Positions 59,734-64,000 of a stretch of DNA of 64,000 nucleotides are shown one piece after another (the stretch's first letter is position 1; each line of letters begins with the position of its first letter). Position numbers and translations under genes: made by a program. Source of the stretch: Saxidomus purpurata (taxonomy: Eukaryota > Mollusca > Bivalvia > Venerida > Veneridae); contig JAFMSR010000015.1 in assembly GCA_022818135.1 (NCBI GenBank), positions 6,639,997 through 6,703,996 on the forward strand, written 5' to 3'. Below the pieces are notes generated by a model that was not told where the DNA came from, made no database searches, and worked only from the letters and a program-made list of their open reading frames with translations.

Positions 59734-60011
59734 GTAATCGCGCACGAGAGACATTATTAACGTAAAATTTGTCGAATTTTAGAAATGTTCAAGCAGATAT
59801 CCTAATATTATGCTACAAACGTACCGTCTTTTAACAATTAAATAAATGTAATATGTGAACGAAACTGCTCACTGACATGTTAAATAAGTGTCTAAATGTG
59901 TGTCTAATATTTGTCTAAATGCATCGCAGTCTATTATAGCTTCCTCAGTTATTAAGGTAGCTTTCTTACATATTTTTGATATTAACATGTAAGGAAATAT
60001 TTTATTTCAAG

Positions 60012-60115
60012 GTTGGGGAAGAATAGTTCATACTTCATCCATAATGGGCATAATAAGTGCACCTGCACAAGCCCCGTACTGTGCCGTAAAAGCAGCTTTG
60101 ATAGGTCTAGCAAAG
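60012..60115 (+). CDS. SDR exon 4 (second block)
   Basis: As 33474-33577, with Asp148 changed to Gly (SIMGII). Ser145, Tyr158 and Lys162 are retained. Confidence 0.88.
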
Positions 60116-60953
60116 GTAAGATTTGTTTCTCTCTTTTTTTCGTTGTGCTGTCGAAAGCATGTTGTACAAAATTTCAAATTAAAAGCAAATTTTGTACAAA
60201 CTTGATGGTAAGCGGCGTCCAGTGTATTTAACAACATATTCATAACAGCTTGTTGTTATTGTAGAAGCTTTAAAGCATACAACTCTAAGCAATAACAGTT
60301 TTCAATAGAAATCTCCAAAAAGAGAATATCTTCCCGTCTCTTATCATGAATCCGAGCCCGAAACACGCTCCGAGAAAATTTTCTTTTGTGGTATACACCC
60401 GTTTCAACAATATTCCAATTGATAATATTAAAAAATAAGCAGTTTATGTAATCCCCTTTTTCGTGGAAGCACCAGAACGGACTTATTTCTCAAAGAAGTC
60501 AGTTTGGTAGAGGGGTACTAACGATAGATCCTCAGCCATTCAGACATTAAAGAGACATACCTTAAAACTGGAAGCAATTTAAGCTACAACTTTCATAAAA
60601 ACTTGTTTTATATTTCCTGGGTGGATAGCAATGTTTTATAAAAGGTCGGTTTATTGCCATCTTGTGCAGAAATGAGACATTTCTCGGCATATGTTCTTCT
60701 AGAAATTGCACATATCATTTAACGTACAGCTAACCAATTTATCTGCATTTTGAAAAAATAATCTGGTAGTGGTTGGGTATTATTTTCTGTCTGTGACATT
60801 GACCAGGTGTATACTATCTTCGTAATGGAACTATATAGAGCATGTAGATATATTATTCACGGAAACCAACACATAAAATTTGTAAGAAAACAACCAGTTC
60901 AAATCTATATCATAAAACAAGCTCACTTGATGGAAATTTAAATGTTTTGACAG

Positions 60954-61026
60954 GGTACAGCGTTGGAAGTGGCAGAGTTTGGAATTACGTGCAATGCAAT
61001 CTGCCCGGGATATGTTGAAACGGACC
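60954..61026 (+). CDS. SDR exon 5 (second block)
   Basis: As 34542-34614; protein identical (GTALEVAEFGITCNAICPGYVETD), splice sites intact. Confidence 0.88.
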
Positions 61027-61611
61027 GTAAGTTGTAGAATGAATAATAGTTCAATACGTTTCTGAGTTTACTGAGTTTACGTTCTCTGTTAATGTCAAAT
61101 GATTCTTCCTTTACGGCCAGTGCAACTATAATAAGCCACAACTTCCATCTAGTGTCGCATTATTGATCGAGTAAATTTTAGGAAAGCATCCCGGTATAGT
61201 CGAAATGAATTTAAAGAGAAGTCTTCTTAAAAACTTCAGCATGGATTTAAGTTTATTTACCGACTCTGCTGTTCTTGTTAATGTAACTTGGAAGGGTTTT
61301 GTACTATTCAAATCATAGAATTAGGCGAAAGTATGAGCACGAATACCATGGCCTATTTAATTAAGTTGTCCCAAACAAAAGTACAAAGAATAAATTTTAA
61401 TCTCTTTATAGGAACATGTTTCAATAATTATTAAATACATGCTACCTGAGGAATGAGAGCAATGGTATTTCGACTTTAAATTGCTAGTAAATTTTGATAT
61501 TTATATTCTTACAGAATAGTCAATCAAAATAATGTTGTTCTTTATCCAGATGAATGATTTAGGCTTCACGTTAAGTGATTTTGTTGACTGCTACTTCTCT
61601 TCTTTCTGCAG

Positions 61612-61682
61612 TATTAAAGAAACACTTTACTGACATGGCAAAACGTGATTTCAAGGGCTCCAAGACATATGAGGAGACGCGG
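61612..61682 (+). CDS. SDR exon 6 (second block)
   Basis: As 35200-35270; protein identical, with acceptor TTCTGCAG and donor GCGG/GTAACA intact. Confidence 0.85.
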
Positions 61683-61901
61683 GTAACATTATACGATCCT
61701 TTGTTGATTATATCGTGTTTGTTCACATTTAAAAGACTTTCTTCAAAATCAAAATGTGACCGATTTTAACAAATATCGCATACAAACAAAACGAAAGAAC
61801 ATTAAAAATTTCATTAAAACACAGAAAAGTACATTATTCAAAATACGCTATAGTATTTCTTCAAAACAAAGATGTTTTCTAAGACACGTTTATTTTAATA
61901 G

Positions 61902-61955
61902 GATGTGTATTTAGCAGACAATCAACAAACAAAACGGCCAGTCACAGTCAAACAG
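61902..61955 (+). CDS. SDR exon 7 (second block), donor lost
   Basis: As 35490-35543 with Pro to Gln (NQQTKRP). The donor AAACAG/GTAAGT of the first block reads AAACAG/ATAAGG here, because foreign sequence (R-family copy 6) begins right behind the exon. Normal splicing to a last exon would be prevented from this copy. Confidence 0.82.
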
Positions 61956-61957
61956 AT

Positions 61958-62058
61958 AAGGCGGTGCCCCACTGTGTTCCTTTAATTGTTCGTTTTGTCC
62001 TCGTGTGTTTGCTTTGTATGCTAGTGTGTGTTGGTAGTGTATGTGTGTGTGTGTACAT

Positions 62059-62108
<50 letters not shown>

Positions 62109-62194
62109 TGTGCACTTCTGGGTGCTGTGGGGCTCGTTTTGGGGAGGCTGCGTTTTTGGTACGTGGCATTCCCTGTTTGAAATTTTTTTTTTTT
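61958..62194 (+). mobile_element. R-family retroposon copy 6, at the exon 7 donor
   Basis: Starts within the family at AAGGCGGTGCCCC and includes a long GT tract (about 62060-62106). Its 3' end is altered (TTTGAAATTTTTTTT instead of TTTGATATTATTTTT). Confidence 0.8.
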
Positions 62195-62625
62195 ATACAA
62201 ACTTCGTAAGATTTTGGGTCATGGCAATTTTCCAACTGTATTTGCTAAAATTATAAAACGTTTTATTAAAAGAGGTAACGACCCAACTGTTTTGAGACAC
62301 ACCGCATGTTTGGTGTTCAACCCGTTTACAGTTGGACGCTATGCTTCCCTCTTTGATTGCGTCTGACGGAAGAGGGGGAGGACTCTGTGATGGGCAGTTT
62401 TTAAATCCCACTGGGACGAAACTGTTTTGATTTCTGTCCTCTGGCCTGTTTCGTCGGGCCCTTAAGGGTGTTTCTCTTGGTGCTCTGCCTTCTGCAAAGG
62501 CATTCAGTACATACGTTTTTTGGTTCTCAAGGTTTGCTTTTTATATATTTATACACGAGTATTTTTGTGTTTTACATACCATGCCTTTTGTTTCCATTGC
62601 GTGTGTTAGAGATTCACCTAGCAGG
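62195..62625. other. sequence of unknown origin between two R-family copies
   Basis: Absent from the first block. Contains GGGCAGTTTTTAAATCCCACTGGGACG and GGGCCCTTAAGGG but no convincing ORF. Directly followed by GATTACTTTTATTTACACTG, the left part of R-family copies, so it may be the 5' portion of a longer R element. Confidence 0.4.
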
Positions 62626-62966
62626 GATTACTTTTATTTACACTGTCCTGTGACTTTGGAACATGGTGGGAGTAAGAGTGAGGTTGGGTGCGCACCATAA
62701 ACCGGTTTAAGCTCCCCAGTGGTGTTTTTGCCACTGACCGTTCCAAGGCGGTGCCCCACTGTGTTCCTTTAATTGTTCGTTTTGTCCTCGTGCTTTGTAT
62801 GCTAGTGTTTGTTGGTAGTGTACGTGTGTGTGTGTACATGATTGTGTGTATGTGTGTGTTGTGTGTGTGTGTGTGTTGGTGGTGTGCACTTCTGGGTGCT
62901 GTGGGGCTCGTTTTGGGGAGGCTGCGTTTTTGGTACGTGGCTTTCCCTGTTTGATATTATTTTTGT
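62626..62966 (+). mobile_element. R-family retroposon copy 7, long
   Basis: Closest to copy 1 (35563-35890), including the left part and GGCTTTCCCTGTTTG. Because it follows the exon 7 region in both blocks, it marks the right end of shared sequence; beyond it the blocks diverge. Confidence 0.8.
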
Positions 62967-62989
62967 TTTTTTTGCACAAATATTCAGAA

Positions 62990-63560
62990 AATAAAGACGA
63001 CGTGTTGCGTGCAAGACTCACATATCTACCTCAAAGGTCAAGGTCACACTTTAAAGTGTTTAAAAGTAATGAAATGCTGTATATATGCACAAATTCGTAT
63101 CCGGGCCCCGGGGTGTAACTTTGTCATGCATTGAAGTATTTTAAAATAACCTGACACAAATGTTTAGCAATCAAGACGTTGTGTCGAATACAAGACCCTA
63201 CCTCAAAGGCCGAGGTCAAACTTAGAGTTTAAAGGTCATGGAATACTGTATACATGGTAACTGTGTCATGCATGAAAGGATTTAAAAATTACATGATGCA
63301 CATAAAGATGATGTGTCATGTACAAGTCCCGCATCCCTACCTTGAAGGTCAATGTCACACTTTGATGTCAGAGGTTTCAGAACCCTGTGTATATGCACAT
63401 GCTCATTTCCAGATTGAAACTCTGATATAAACTGAAAAAAATAATATGAAATGGCACAAGTCACCAGCATGGAGATAAAGTGTCATGTGCCTGTACTGAA
63501 TCTACACCTTGATGGTCGTGGTCACAGACTATGAGACACAACATTGGAATATATTATGAA
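62990..63560. repeat. diverged tandem repeat, roughly 150-bp period
   Basis: About three or four degenerate units, each with ACCTCAAAGGTCAAGGTCACAC-like text, GGAATACTGTATACATG, TGTCATGCATTGAAG and GACGTTGTGTCGAATACAAGA-like text. Related material occurs at 17460-17870. Confidence 0.65.
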
Positions 63561-64000
63561 ATAATTTTACAAATAAATGTATAACACTTCTCGCATCTTA
63601 TAAATAAAATATTTTTTAACGACACATTTGTATAAATGTCTATGTTTGCTACCAAAGTGTACCTCCTTTAAATAAATATTTTTTTATCATTATTAAAGTT
63701 TAGTAACTCTTATCACAAAATGTATGACCATATCAACACAGCAGGAGAGCTATCTGTCTCTGCGTGTGTCATACGATTGCTACTTATTTAAAACTACTGC
63801 TAATTTGATCGTGTGCGACGTCACATATATGTAAATATATCCTTCGCGATACAATAAACAACTTGTACTCAACAACATGCATCTTAATCAAGGGAGGGCA
63901 ACACAAACGGACGACAGCTCAACAGTATTTACCGTTTGTATAAATATTTATTTGTATTATAATTGTATTTCTCCTTTCCTTAAATAATTGACTATATCAA
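63561..64000. other. no gene seen
   Basis: AT-rich sequence with no feature that I can support. The missing last SDR exon is not recognisable here. Confidence 0.5.

Noticed and set aside
53582..61955. A complete second SDR gene
   Set aside because: No first exon, no last exon and a lost donor at exon 7; at most it is a partial duplicate or the other haplotype.

Overview
The window is AT-rich eukaryotic DNA. It looks like a bivalve mollusc: there are long introns, dense DNA-transposon, Helitron-like and SINE content, and dispersed repeats of a kind I associate with clams, oysters and mussels. I cannot name the species. It contains one recognisable host gene on the + strand, a short-chain dehydrogenase/reductase of the D-3-hydroxybutyrate dehydrogenase type. 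Exon 1 is at 16172-16329 and exons 2-7 are at 32021-35543. All splice phases agree, giving 236 codons. The expected last exon, about 25-30 residues, is not in the window.

The stretch from about 18.58 kb (inside intron 1) to about 35.9 kb is present a second time from 36459 to about 62.97 kb. The second copy carries exons 2-7 again but no exon 1, and begins directly at a gap of exactly 500 Ns (35959-36458). The copies are near-identical apart from clean transposon presence/absence differences. This can be read as a tandem partial gene duplication, but the round gap size, the break inside a repeat and the single exon 1 make two unpurged haplotypes joined by a scaffolder at least as likely.

Layout: 1-16 kb is mostly non-coding, with an unassigned exon-like ORF at 970-1320, a 32-bp minisatellite, a template-switch-like B-A'-B' duplication and fold-back elements. 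At 16-20.2 kb are SDR exon 1, a dead reverse-transcriptase fragment, and an internally deleted LINE (ORF1 fused in frame to the ORF2 C-terminus) with a 21-bp target duplication. At 20.3-31.0 kb (copy 1) and 38.2-52.6 kb (copy 2) is a large Helentron-type rolling-circle transposon on the - strand. In transcription order it carries a 164-bp tandem array, a zinc-finger/OTU protease gene, a DUF6570-like and Rep region with HUH and two-Tyr motifs, a PIF1-like helicase and an AP-type endonuclease. Its ends have 12-bp subterminal inverted repeats and a 3' hairpin followed by CTCTTGT. Both copies are dead, but with different lesions.

Copy 2 also contains a second, non-coding Helentron-like element (46402-48505) nested in the first and sharing its terminal signature, a 4.35-kb TA-flanked element with identical 26-bp inverted repeats (55236-59589), a 617-bp TA-flanked MITE, and a possible passenger coiled-coil ORF. 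A retroposon-like family carrying its own (GT)n tract occurs seven times. In the Helentron the OTU, Rep-helicase and endonuclease products would act together in rolling-circle transposition. The SDR gene is an unrelated host gene whose introns act as the landing site.
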